Shown here one piece after another: positions 34,136 to 43,880 of a DNA stretch of 64,000 nt. This DNA is from Orientallactaga sibirica (Eukaryota; Chordata; Mammalia; Rodentia; Dipodidae). Both the position numbers and the translations under genes were made by a program. Numbering within the stretch: position 1 is the stretch's first letter; each line of letters begins with the position of its first letter. The notes beneath the pieces are model-generated. The model saw only the letters and a program-made list of their open reading frames with translations. It was not told the DNA's origin and did not search any database. Location: positions 99,421,501 through 99,485,500 of the forward strand of contig JAEOAD010000001.1 of assembly GCA_036365145.1 (NCBI GenBank), written 5' to 3'.

Positions 34136-34515
34136 ATTCTGTTTTTGGATTTCAAGAGCAAAACAAGGGTAAAAGCTACTTGTATTACCTTGTAGTAAGT
34201 GTGTGGCAGGGGATGGAGCCATTGAGCAGCAAGTAATATCAGCCTCAGAAAAGCAGCTGGTTACTGTGTTTGAAGAGATATAGGGGCAGAGCAAAGGAAA
34301 CACAGTGAATGAAATCTGAACCATGTTGTGTTGCCTCTAAATTTTCTGATCAGCCCACTGGAATAAAGCTGCTTTGGGTCTGTTCCTTGCATAAATGAAA
34401 ACCAGGAAAGGGTCACCATTTAACATTAAAAGCACTTTATTCACAGTTGTGAACATGCCTGTTATTAGGATTGACCTTAAGAATAAACATAGAAAATAAA
34501 TAAATAAATAATAAA
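34136..34515. other. Unique DNA
   Basis: Nothing recognised other than an A/T-rich run (AAAT units) at 34493-34514 directly before the next Dip. Confidence 0.5.
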
Positions 34516-34738
34516 GGGCTGGAGAGATGGCTTAGCAGTTAAGGTGCTTGCCTGAAAAACCTAAGGACCCATATTCAACTGCCCAGATCCCATATGAGCC
34601 AGATGCCCAAGGTGATGCATGTACAAGGTTGCACATACACACAAGGTATCACACATCTCTGGAGATTGACTGCAGTGGCTGGTGTTCCAATTATCTCTCT
34701 TTCTCTCATAGCAAAGAAAAACAAAACAACAACAAAAA
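34516..34738 (+). mobile_element. Dip-A SINE, plus strand
   Basis: GGGCTGGAGAGATGGCTTAG, GGTGCTTGCCTGAAAAACC, ATGAGCCAGATGCCCAAGGT, GACTGCAGTGGCTGG and a short CT tail. The middle carries an additional GTACAAGGTTGCACATACAC segment. Tail is CAAAA-rich. Confidence 0.88.
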
Positions 34739-35803
34739 AAGGACCTTACGTGTGTCTAAGAACAACATCCATTAAGATTCCAAGACACACAAGAACAGGA
34801 TAATAAAATCATTACACTTCTCACAGTAATTCAAAAGGCTGGACATGTGCCACTTCTAGAAAATCAGAAGAAGGGGAAGTTGTCTGGAAGATCAAGGTAT
34901 CAAGGTTTCCTTCTCCATATCACTGAGATCAGTGGGTCATGAAGTAGGGCACAGGACGACTACTGCTAGGGTTTGTACTCAAAACTCTGACTTCCTTATG
35001 TTCTGTCAGTGATTTAGCTAAAATTTCAGAGTCTCACTAAAACACAGGGATAATGACTAACCTTATTTTGTGATAAGCAGGAAGTTAATGCAAAGTACTC
35101 AGTGTAGTATTTTATATGCAGCACTTGAAAGTAGGAGACTCTTTATCTAATGATTTTCAAACTTTAGTACTAAATTTATATGTACAGCCTTAAGAAAATA
35201 TTTGAGGAATGGAAAACAATGTGTATATTTTATTTCCCGAGACAGTAGGTCATGGGTGTCAGGTACAGAGGGGATTATGGTTTATTCTGGTATACTTGCA
35301 ATCCTAGTGGCTGAGCTGGAATCCAAAACCGCTGTGGCATAGGGAGAGATAAACAACCTCCCACCCTCACAGACATACATACAAATGTGATAGAGGGTTT
35401 ATTGTACATGTGGCTATGGAGATATTTCTATATTCAAATAGAGGTGAATGTCAAATGAATAGTGTTACATTAGATACATGCTCAGTATCTTAAAGCTTAT
35501 TTAGCCACTTTTTGATTAATGGATAGCTGTAATCCAATTATTGGAAAGTGATATGAAAAAAAGACAAGATGATAATTGGGCTAGAAAGATAGGAAATAAA
35601 TTACCTTTTGTAATTTATTCAATTTATTCGGTAAGTACCTTTATGGTATGTTAGGAAATTGTGCTTTTATTTGAAATACTGTATATGATGTTTAACAGGC
35701 TTTAAGTATATAATGCCCACCAGCAACAGTGAATTTCTTTTATGCCATTCATTTATTGAACTACTTTATATACACATCTTGAAACAAGTGTGCAGATAAT
35801 TCA
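34739..35803. other. Unique AT-rich DNA
   Basis: No repeat family or gene recognised. Confidence 0.5.
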
Positions 35804-35804
35804 T

Positions 35805-36151
35805 TGAGTTAGGTTTGAATCAGATGTCCTGCATAAACTCATGTGTTTTCAATGTTTGGTCCCAGGTGACAGCAACTGGGGAGGTAGAGCCTTCCTGGAG
35901 GAAGTATGTTTATAAGGAAAGCTTGAGATGTTATAATCCAGTTTCCCCCTTGTCAAAACTCAGTTGCTGTACTATTGCCCCTTCCTATCTGCTATGGCAA
36001 GAAGGTGACACCCATCCTCTGCTCTGCCATCCTTTCCTTACCATCATGATGTTTGCCCTAGAGGCTTTACAGCTAAAATAAACCCCTTTACCCAATCAGC
36101 TGCGTTTGGTTGGGCATTTTGAATCAGCAGTGAAGGTAATGAAAATAGTCA
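35805..36151 (+). mobile_element. MaLR-like solo LTR, plus strand
   Basis: Contains AACTCATGTGTTTTCAATGT then TTTGGTCCC, GGAGGAAGTATG, CATCATGATGTTTGCC, AAAATAAACCCCTTTACCC (polyadenylation signal) and GTTTGGTTGGGCATTTTG, the order of rodent MaLR LTRs. No TSD seen. Confidence 0.65.
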
Positions 36152-36343
36152 AACTGGTAGAAATAAAATTAATCTTTTAGTCTATATTTCAAAGACATTG
36201 GATAAGTGCTCAGAAGAATTATTCTTTTACCAGCTTATCTAAACCAGTGTATGAAAACCCACATACTCTTTTAAAGTGATAATACATCTATCATGTGTCA
36301 TTTATCTATCCATCTGCCTGTCTGTCTGTCTATATATCTATCT

Positions 36344-36346
<3 letters not shown>

Positions 36347-36396
<50 letters not shown>
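36347..36396. repeat. (AT)n microsatellite with CTAT/CTGT border
   Basis: About 25 AT units, preceded by CTGT/CTAT tetranucleotides from 36305. Confidence 0.95.
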
Positions 36397-36399
<3 letters not shown>

Positions 36400-36492
36400 C
36401 TATCATAATTTATCTATCTACCTATTATGTGTCTGTGTGCCAGTCTACATTTGCTGATTATTTTAATAATTCTTGTATTTTTAATATTTTAG

Positions 36493-36742
36493 ATTTTTCA
36501 TTTATTTGAGAGAGAGAAAAAGGTACAGATAGAGATACATAGATATTTAGAGAGAGAGAGAGAAAGAGGAGAGAGAGAGAGGGGAGAATGGGCATGCCAG
36601 AGCTTCTAGCCATTGCAAAGAAACTCCAGATGCATGCATGCATCATCTTGTGCATTGGGCTTTCATGGGGCCTGGGGAATCAAACCAAAGTCCTTTGGCT
36701 TTGCAGGAAAGTGCCTTAACCACTAAGCCATCTCTCCAGCCC
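36493..36742 (-). mobile_element. Dip-A SINE, minus strand
   Basis: Minus strand: GGGCTGGAGAGATGGCTTAG, AAGGCACTTTCCTGCAAAGC, CAAGATGATGCATGCATGCA, 'CAATGGCTAGAAGCTCTGGC', then a long CT tail and AAAT end. Confidence 0.9.
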
Positions 36743-38861
36743 ATATATTTGATGATTTTACAGAGACAATAATACAATGGGTTGGTGTCTTATGCTATGA
36801 TTATGTCTACCTGGTTACAAAATACTCAAAAGCATCTAGATCAGAATTTCCTAGAAGAATTTCAGGTTATAATCAATGATTTCATTGGGTTGCTTTGGAC
36901 ATGATTGTATAGAAAAAAAAATTGCCTTTGGGCAAAGAGGTCCATACGATGGAGGACTGAAGAAATTAAAGCAGATGAATATTCTATATATAAAGATAAT
37001 TTAACTACATTTCATGTCTCCTGGCTGCTTCACATTGCATGAAATGCCATTATGAGGCCAGTGGAGAGATGCATGGGTGGCATAGAGTTTATGATTTATG
37101 ATTATCTGACATGTATGATTTATCTGACATTTCTATGTAAGATTATGGGCATAATACAAGGCAACCAGACCATACAATTCAAGATAGCAAGGGCTAAGAT
37201 GTGCATGCTCTCTGCTAGGGCTAAACACAGAGCTGGAAAAATTCAATCAATTGACTTTCTAGAATTGCCTTGACACTGTGAGAAGTACTGGGCCTGAAAA
37301 GTGTCACTTGTCCATAATGATGTCTGTCTGACCTATATCTTCTTCCTCAGCTTGTTGGATACCGACTTTATTCAAACTACAGCATAGCAATACTTTATTA
37401 TCAACATGGCCATTTTGTTGTCTGAGAAAGTGACTGCTGAACAAAATCTCCCAGCAAATCACATTACTTGGAGTTGACAATTTTATTATTCAAAATTTCT
37501 CTAAAAGCTTTGATGGGCCAATCAATGCTGAGCAAACCAAAACAGTAATGCAGAAAAGGCTGTGGGCACTCAAGGAAGTGACGGCCTCATTACAAACCAG
37601 TTATTGCAGGAAGAGAGGAAAAAAATCAAAGCAGAGGCCGATGCTGCCATTTATTTTGTGCAAAATGTTTTTTTTTTTTTGTCCTTGCACTGAAAATAAA
37701 TGATGATTCTAATAGTTGCCTGAGTAAAAGTTGTAATTTAAGCCCTATGGAGACAAGTGAACTTAACAATAAATTAATGTTATCCTAACCTTAAACAATG
37801 TATAGGAAGCCATGAGAAAACTGAGATCAGAGATTGACTCCATGTGGATCTTGGATAGCAGTTAACAAAGGTCCCTTCAGAAAAAAAAAAAAAAATCATG
37901 GTTCAAGTCAGGCACCTCATAGAGGTGACCTAGTCTGGAATCTAGAGAATGTCTCTCTACAAATGTGAAATTTAAAATATTATTTTTAAGAATAATAAGA
38001 AAAATAATCTTATAGATGTATCCAACCTTCTGCCATTGAGCCATAATACTGTCATCTACAAATGTCATACTATAGAACCACACAATTAGTTACATAAAAT
38101 AATAAAACACCCTCCAAGATCTGATAATGGGTTAAGTCACCTTATAATTTTGTGTTCAGCCTACTTTCATAGCTATCTGGGGTCTTGAGTTGAACATACC
38201 TTCTGGAAGAACAGGTTAGATAAATGAAGAAATGGCAAACTGAAGATGAGAATTCTAGGCTGAGTGACCAGAATGCAGTTTGAACTTTGTTGAGTAAAAT
38301 CCAAATGTGGGAGGAATTTTGGGAGCTCATGCATACACAGGGCAGACAGACAATCATGCTTCTCTCAGCTTCTTGCTCCACATGAGGGAAAATACTATAT
38401 AGAATTGGATATTTGATTATATTCCACATCTTCTAGACTCATTTAAGTGGTTTGGCTTCTAACATGCTGAAATTTGTTTATGTGATGACAGATAGGGCTT
38501 TCTAAGTCTCGTGTTGTCCTGCTATCCATAACTGCTATGAAATTTAAGTGCTTAGTTATGTTAGTCCATCTCGCTCTTTCGCACCTGTCCAATTCCTTTG
38601 CAACTTTGCATCAGCGTCTACTTCTTCTATAGCTCTGTCCTATGATTAGGATTTATGCTAATTGTATAATTTATTATCCAAACTCTAAAAGTTGATAATG
38701 AAAGGAAATCTGGTAGTAATAATTCCAAGGAAACACATGCCAGCCTTCAGTATTTCTGGACAAACATCCATGTATGCTCATACTTTACACAGAGGATATT
38801 TTCTATGTTCTGTTATATGGCAACATATGACTTCGATCTTTAGATTTATCAGTTCATGACT
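36743..38861. other. Unique DNA, longest clearly non-repetitive stretch of this part
   Basis: No SINE, L1 or LTR recognised over about 2 kb. Sequence between 37320 and 37640 has a more even base composition than its surroundings. Small frames (37052-37273, 38142-38429) show no domain. Poly-T at 37669-37680 and poly-A at 37881-37895 are isolated. Confidence 0.5.
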
Positions 38862-39210
38862 TGCTATATTTGAATGTCTCACAAATGTTCATCAGTAAAG
38901 TCTTGGTCCCCATCATGGTATTATTAGAAAGTAGTAGAACCTATAGAATGAGGGGTCTAATGCTTAGGCTACTGTTGGTGGCCCTTGAGAGAGGCTGTGG
39001 GGCCCCAGCATGTGCTCTTTCTTCTTAGCTCATTAGGAGAGTAGTTTTGCTCCACTGTGTGTTCCTAACAGGAAATAACAGCTTGGCAAAGATCTCAAAA
39101 AGTCTAGACCACTTGATTTTGAAGTGAGACATCCAGGACCATGAACCAAAACAAACCTTTCCTCTTTACACAGTAACCATCTCACTTGTTATGAAAACTG
39201 AAAACTGAGT
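38862..39210 (+). mobile_element. MaLR-like LTR, plus strand
   Basis: GTTCATCAGTAAAGTCTTGG, 'TCCCCATCATGGTATTATT', GTAGTAGAACC, then CCATGAACCAAAACAAACCT and TTTCCTC, matching the start, middle and polyadenylation region of MaLR LTRs. Its last 150 bases recur at 41216-41365 on the other side of the ERVL fragment. Confidence 0.6.
39061..39210 (+). repeat. 150-bp direct repeat, left copy
   Basis: About 17 differences in 150 aligned bases (89% identity by hand) from 41216-41365. It is the distal half of the MaLR-like LTR. The ERVL LTR begins five bases after it. Confidence 0.88.
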
Positions 39211-39214
39211 GTAT

Positions 39215-39700
39215 TGTCAGGGTTCTCTAGAGAAACAGAACTGATAGAATTAATTTTATAAAGTGGAATTTATTGGATTCACTTACGACAGTCCAGCAAT
39301 AGCAGGTTGCAGACTTGAGAGTCAAGGAACCTGGTAGCTGTTCAGTCCATGAGGCTGGATGTCTCAGTGGTCCCAATCCAGCACTGAAGGCCTGGAGGCA
39401 TCCTGGAGAGATGCTGCTCTTCAGTCCACGCTGGTCTTCAGTCTACACTGGAAAGCAGCAAGCAGTGAACAGCAAGCAGAACAGGCAGCCAGTTGGGAGG
39501 AGAGAATACTTTCCTTCCCAGACCTTCTTTAGATAAAAGTTCCCCCTTTGAGGAGCCACCCACTCTGGAGGAAGAGCTCACCCTGGGGGAAGGATTCCTC
39601 CTTTAGTTAATGCTTCCTAGACATAACCTCAGAGACATACTTATGAGGAATGTCTGTGGATTCCTAAACAGATCAAATTGACACAAACATAACCATCACA
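39215..39700 (-). repeat. ERVL LTR (MLT2-like), minus strand
   Basis: Minus-strand start TGTGATGGTT at 39700 and end CCCTGACA at 39215 give TG...CA borders and 486 bases. The block TCTCTAGAGAAACAGAACTG near the end is shared with MLT2-type LTRs as I remember them. The 73-codon frame inside is not a gene. Confidence 0.7.
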
Positions 39701-40042
39701 AGACAACCCCTTGTTAATTTGATACCAAATATCTCCTTATATAATACTTAATTTCCAAATGAAGACAGTAACAAGGTCATAATTATGACTAACATGATAT
39801 AACTATCCCTTATACTAGTGGAAATACACAACCCTCCCCAACACAAAGCAAGGTTCCATGAGGAAGGTTTAGTCTCTAATATAATAAGTAAAATATCAAT
39901 TCCACAGTGGTTAACTAGTGAAAGGATATTAATCAGTGTTAATTACCTAATAGAGAAATAGAGGAAGAACAAAGGCATCTTAATATTGGTGTAGATATGT
40001 ACAAACACTCTTAACAAGGTAAGACAGAAACACTCATGGCAA

Positions 40043-40700
40043 TTACAGTCCATGTTTTTGTAACTGGTCCCTTGGCCTTAGCTGGTATTTGTAACTGCCT
40101 TCTTCTACTACCCATTCTGTATTTCCTCCACCTTCAGCAAGCATCTGAGCAGGTCTTGGTTCTTTACATGGAGGGGTGATGCATACCTTCATTCTTGAAG
40201 CATCTGGGCCAGTTATCACACTGCCTTGATTGGGTTGTTGCAGTTGTCCATTGACTTTGATAACAGGGCATGGTAACACTAAAGATGCCCTAACGGATCT
40301 CCTGCACTCCAGACATCCTCTTCCTTACCTCCATTGTGAAGGAGCAGTCCAAGTCCCCCTGGTAGTCTGGATCAATCACCCTGCTAACATTGTAACTCCT
40401 TTCTCAGCCTGTGCATTCAAGGGTATCAGGATCTCAAAGTGGCCAGGGGGAAGTCTTAGCTTCCAGTTCAATGGAATGTTTTTTGTGCCTCCTAGAAAAA
40501 GCACTCCCCCTCTGGAACCAAGACCTCTAGGCCAGCAGTGCTTAAAGTTGCAGGAACAGGAAGCAAAAATTTGGCTGATGGGTCACTTGGGGTGATGGTA
40601 ATTGGTACCATTCCAATTTCTACCCCTTGATTCCTGGATGCGTGAATCCAGGCTATAGGAGAAACAACACCGTATGTAGGACACTGATTCAGAGCATATT
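40043..40700 (-). pseudogene. ERVL pol remnant, dUTPase and C-terminal part
   Basis: ERVL pol is unusual in carrying a dUTPase domain after the integrase. In this copy a VIDPDYQ motif, typical of a dUTPase core, is read on the minus strand near 40375. The final open part (40043-40279) contains PCPVIKVNGQLQQPNQGS and EEGSYKYQLRPRDQLQKHGL and then a stop. Frames shift between these pieces. The enzyme would remove dUTP during reverse transcription; here it is non-functional. Domain identity is from motif and position only. Confidence 0.7.
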
Positions 40701-40792
40701 CAGTCTGCTGGAGGACACTCTCCCACCCTGCAAGCTATTGCCACCTAGTTGGCCCAGCAGCTATTTCTTTAAAAAGCCATTCTACCACTCTA

Positions 40793-41207
40793 TCAAGCCA
40801 GCTGCTTCAGGGAGGTGGGGCACATGGTACGACCAGTGAATTCCATGATTGTGAGCCCACTGTCGTACTTCCTTGCCATGAAGTGAGTTCTTTGGTCAGA
40901 AGCTATGCTGGGTGGAATACCATGACAGTGGATAAGGCATTCTGTAAACCCACAGATGGTAATTTTGGCAAAAGCATTATGTGCAGGAAAAGCAAAAGCA
41001 TACCCAGAATAAGTGTCTATTCCATTAAGGACAAAAAGCTGGTCTTTCCATGATGGAAGAGGTCCAATGTAGTCAACTTGCCACGAAGCTGCTGGCTGGT
41101 CACCCTGTGGAATGCTACCATATTGGGGGCTCAGAGTTGTTCTCTGCTGCTGGTAGATTTGGCAGTCAGCAGCAGCCATAGCCAGTTCAGCCTTTAGTCA
41201 GTGGAAG
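40793..41207 (-). pseudogene. ERVL pol remnant, integrase core
   Basis: An open segment of 128 codons (40793-41179) has the retroviral integrase core: the first catalytic Asp in QVDYIGPLP, NGIDTYSGYAFAFPAHNAFA, then HGIPPSIASDQRTHF with the second Asp. The stretch that should carry the catalytic Glu is disrupted (frame drifts after THFMARKYDS). In SDQRTHF the usual Gly after Gln is Arg. No zinc-binding N-terminus remains beyond a short piece. Dead relic of class III ERV. Confidence 0.82.
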
Positions 41208-41215
41208 TCCAAGTT

Positions 41216-41365
41216 GTTCCTAATAGGAAATACCAGCTTGGCAAGGATCTCAAAAGGTTTGGACCACTTGAATTTGAACCAAGACATCGAGGACCATGAA
41301 CCAAAATAAACCTTTCCTCTTTACACAGTAACTATTTCAATTGTTATGAAAATTGAGAACTGAGT
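41216..41365 (+). repeat. 150-bp direct repeat, right copy
   Basis: Second copy of 39061-39210. It starts at GTTCCTAATAGG and ends at AACTGAGT; the proximal half of the MaLR-like LTR is absent on this side. Confidence 0.88.
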
Positions 41366-41941
41366 AATCATTTATTTCATTTTTTTAGTTTTCATTTTTT
41401 ATTAACAACTTCTATATTTACAGACAATAAACCATGACATTTCCCTCCCCTCCCCCCTTTCCCCTCACAACTCTGTTCTTCATCAGATTCCTTCCATCTC
41501 TCCATTCATATCTCTTTTTCTCCTATTATGAAGGTCTCATGAAGGTATTGTTAGGCACTGCAAGGTCATGGATATCAAGGCCAATTTCTATCTGGACAGT
41601 TGCATTGTAAGAAGTGGTACCCTTCCTTTGGCTCTTACTTTCTTTCTGCCACCTCTTCTGTAAGGGACCCTGAGCCTTGGAGGATGTGATAGAGATGTTT
41701 CAGTGCAGGACACTCCTCAGTCCCATCTCAGCACTATGTTTCCTTTTGGATCATACCAGTGGTCATCACCATCTGAAAACAGAAGCTTCTCTAACCAAAA
41801 GTGAGAGTAGAATTAATATATAAATATGAACATGAAGGGTAGTGCTTTCAGGGCAGTTTTGTGAGAATAATATATACATTTAGTCAGACAAGAGCAGGCT
41901 TTATACCCCTAAGGCTCATGACCTCCCTGCCATAGGCTTTT

Positions 41942-41986
41942 AAAAAAAATTTTATATATTTTATTTATTTATTTGAGAGAAAGAAA

Positions 41987-42040
<54 letters not shown>

Positions 42041-42195
42041 TGGGCAGGACAGGGCCTCCAGCCACTGCCAATAAACTCCAGATGCATGTGCCACTTGTGC
42101 ATCTAGTTTATGTGGGTCCTGGAGAGTCAAACCAGGACCCTTTGGCTTTGCAGACAAACGCCTTAACCACTAAGCCATCTCTCCAGCCCTGTCAT
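41942..42195 (-). mobile_element. Dip-A SINE inside the miniature L1
   Basis: Minus strand: GGGCTGGAGAGATGGCTTAG, GTCTGCAAAGCC, AGATGCACAAGTGGCACATG, 'CAGTGGCTGGAGGCCCTG', (CT)n (GA on plus, 41991-42036) and AAAT end. A perfect 10-bp TSD ATAGGCTTTT at 41932-41941 and 42196-42205. Confidence 0.92.
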
Positions 42196-42836
42196 ATAGG
42201 CTTTTGATTAGGTTTTTCAGTACCAGGCATGTATTCCCTTCTGTACAGTGGGCCTTCCGTCCAATTAGAAAGCAGTTGGTTTCCCCCAGAGTAGATGTAA
42301 CACTATTGACCTCATTCAGTCATTTGGCCTGTCTGGCCAGACTTGAAGTTTCCAGTGCCCACTGTTTGCACCTCTGATGACTCTGTCTCCCATAGGGCTG
42401 CATGTAGTGCAGCTTTTTCCAGCTTTCAGTTGGCTGGTCTACAGGGAGAAGGTTTTTTGTTCAGCACCAACTTGATTTCTCAGTGACCTTGCCACTCAGG
42501 CAAGTGAAGTCTTAATCAATAGGGTATTACAATATGTTTCTCAAGGGAAATCATGGGCCTTGGCAATAGCTTGTAATGTTTTGGAGGCAACAGGGACCTC
42601 CCTGGCCAACAACTCACTGGAAGGTATCCCAACCCTGGCACTGAAAATTTTCTAGTAACAATCTATGGCTTCTGGGTGTGCCATTATTCAGAAAAGTAGG
42701 TTTACATGTCTTATTCAGAATATTTTGAATTTTGTTTGACCCTCCCCCCACCCTTCTTTTACACAGGGAGGGATCGAGGTGGGCACTCAGCATTGGTGAG
42801 ATTGGAAGCCACCCCAAAAGGAATGAGGCCAACTGA

Positions 42837-42876
42837 CAAAACAAACAAACAAACAAACAAACAAACAAACAAAAAC
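42837..42876. repeat. (CAAA)n simple repeat
   Basis: About ten CAAA units close to the 5'/3'UTR junction of the miniature L1. Confidence 0.95.
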
Positions 42877-43135
42877 CCCCAAAACCAGGTATATAGGACT
42901 GCACTGGAAGTGCTAATCTCTCTTTCCATGTCAGGGCAATATGGGTTACATATTTTTGGTTGGCTTTATATTTTCAAATAAGCTGTATTTGGGGGTTGAA
43001 TATTGTTACCTTTGATGCTTTCAGATTTATAGGGCCTTTGTCTTTTGCTTCTGTCATTATTGAGCGCAGATTCTGATTCAGATCCAGGCATGGCTTCTAT
43101 GCTGCCATCTTACCAGGAAGTCCCATTTCTTTCAT

Positions 43136-43530
43136 GTTTGACTTGGCTCTTTATCTAAAAGGTCTTTAAGAGAACAAATATTGCATATTAATTCTTTTGT
43201 TGTTTTAATTGCTCCTTGATTTTGATAGTAAGTATATAGCAGACATACAGCCAACACCTGGTGTGTGAATACAAAACAAAGTATATTTTTCATGACTGGT
43301 GAGGACAGAGCTGTTATTTTTATCCCTAATTGTTGGGTAGAATTTATTAGAAATTAAGAAGAAAACATGCTTATTGATGTTTTGGTACCATCCATCCTCA
43401 GATATTCAGATATAATTGTTCATTTGTCTACTTTGAGATTTGTAGCTCTTATGTACTTCAGGGCTTCCAAGTAATTCCAGATAATTCAGATATTGTGCCA
43501 ATATTACAGACAAGATTAACAGGGGGTATT
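43136..43530. other. Unique DNA
   Basis: Nothing recognised. Confidence 0.45.
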
Positions 43531-43878
43531 TGTTGCAGTTACCTTCTCATTGCTAGGGAAAAAAAAAAAAAAAAACACCTGACAAAATGCAGTATATGGA
43601 AGGAAAGATTTGATTCTTACTTGCAGTCATGAAGGGACATTTCATTATGGGATCACAAAGCAGAGGCTGGATGTTACATCCTGTTACATCAGCTGGGGGA
43701 AAACAGTGAGAGAGAGCTAGCTAGTGAACACCTGCTAGAGATGGACTAATGAACCTCAAAGTCTTGTCCCACTCACACACCTCCTCCAGACAGGCTGTCT
43801 CCCAAATTGTCACCAGGTGTGGACCAAGTCTTTAAAACACATGATTCTATAGGGGACATTTCATTTGCCTTAACTACA
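43531..43878 (-). mobile_element. MaLR-like solo LTR, minus strand
   Basis: On plus it starts TGTTGCAGTTACCTTCTCAT and ends with CTATAGGGGACATTTCATTT and CTACA, the same order as the left LTR of the 21.4-24.0 kb provirus. Contains a poly-A run at 43559-43575. No convincing TSD. Confidence 0.7.
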
Positions 43879-43880
43879 AT

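Larger units (their letters stand above)
39215..41207 (-). mobile_element. ERVL fragment: LTR plus 3' half of pol, minus strand
   Basis: Class III endogenous retrovirus remnant. On the minus strand, pol sequence enters near 41207 and runs to about 40043. A short non-coding region follows, then the 3' LTR at 39700-39215. There is no env, as expected of ERVL, and no gag, protease or RT: the 5' part is missing. A purine-rich AAGGGG next to the LTR edge near 39707 may be the polypurine tract. Very old and broken. Confidence 0.8.
41381..43123 (-). mobile_element. Miniature L1: 5' end joined to 3'UTR, minus strand
   Basis: On the minus strand it opens at 43123 with GGGACTTCCTGGTAAGATGG, a typical L1 start, continues for about 250 bases, crosses a (TTTG)n run, and from about 42762 is the Lx-like L1 3'UTR to the CAATAAAAA-type end at 41381. 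No ORF1 or ORF2 is present between. An imperfect 12-bp TSD (CATTTATTTCAT at 41369-41380, CATTTCTTTCAT at 43124-43135, 11 of 12) indicates a single insertion of an already short RNA. A Dip is nested at 41942-42195. Confidence 0.75.
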
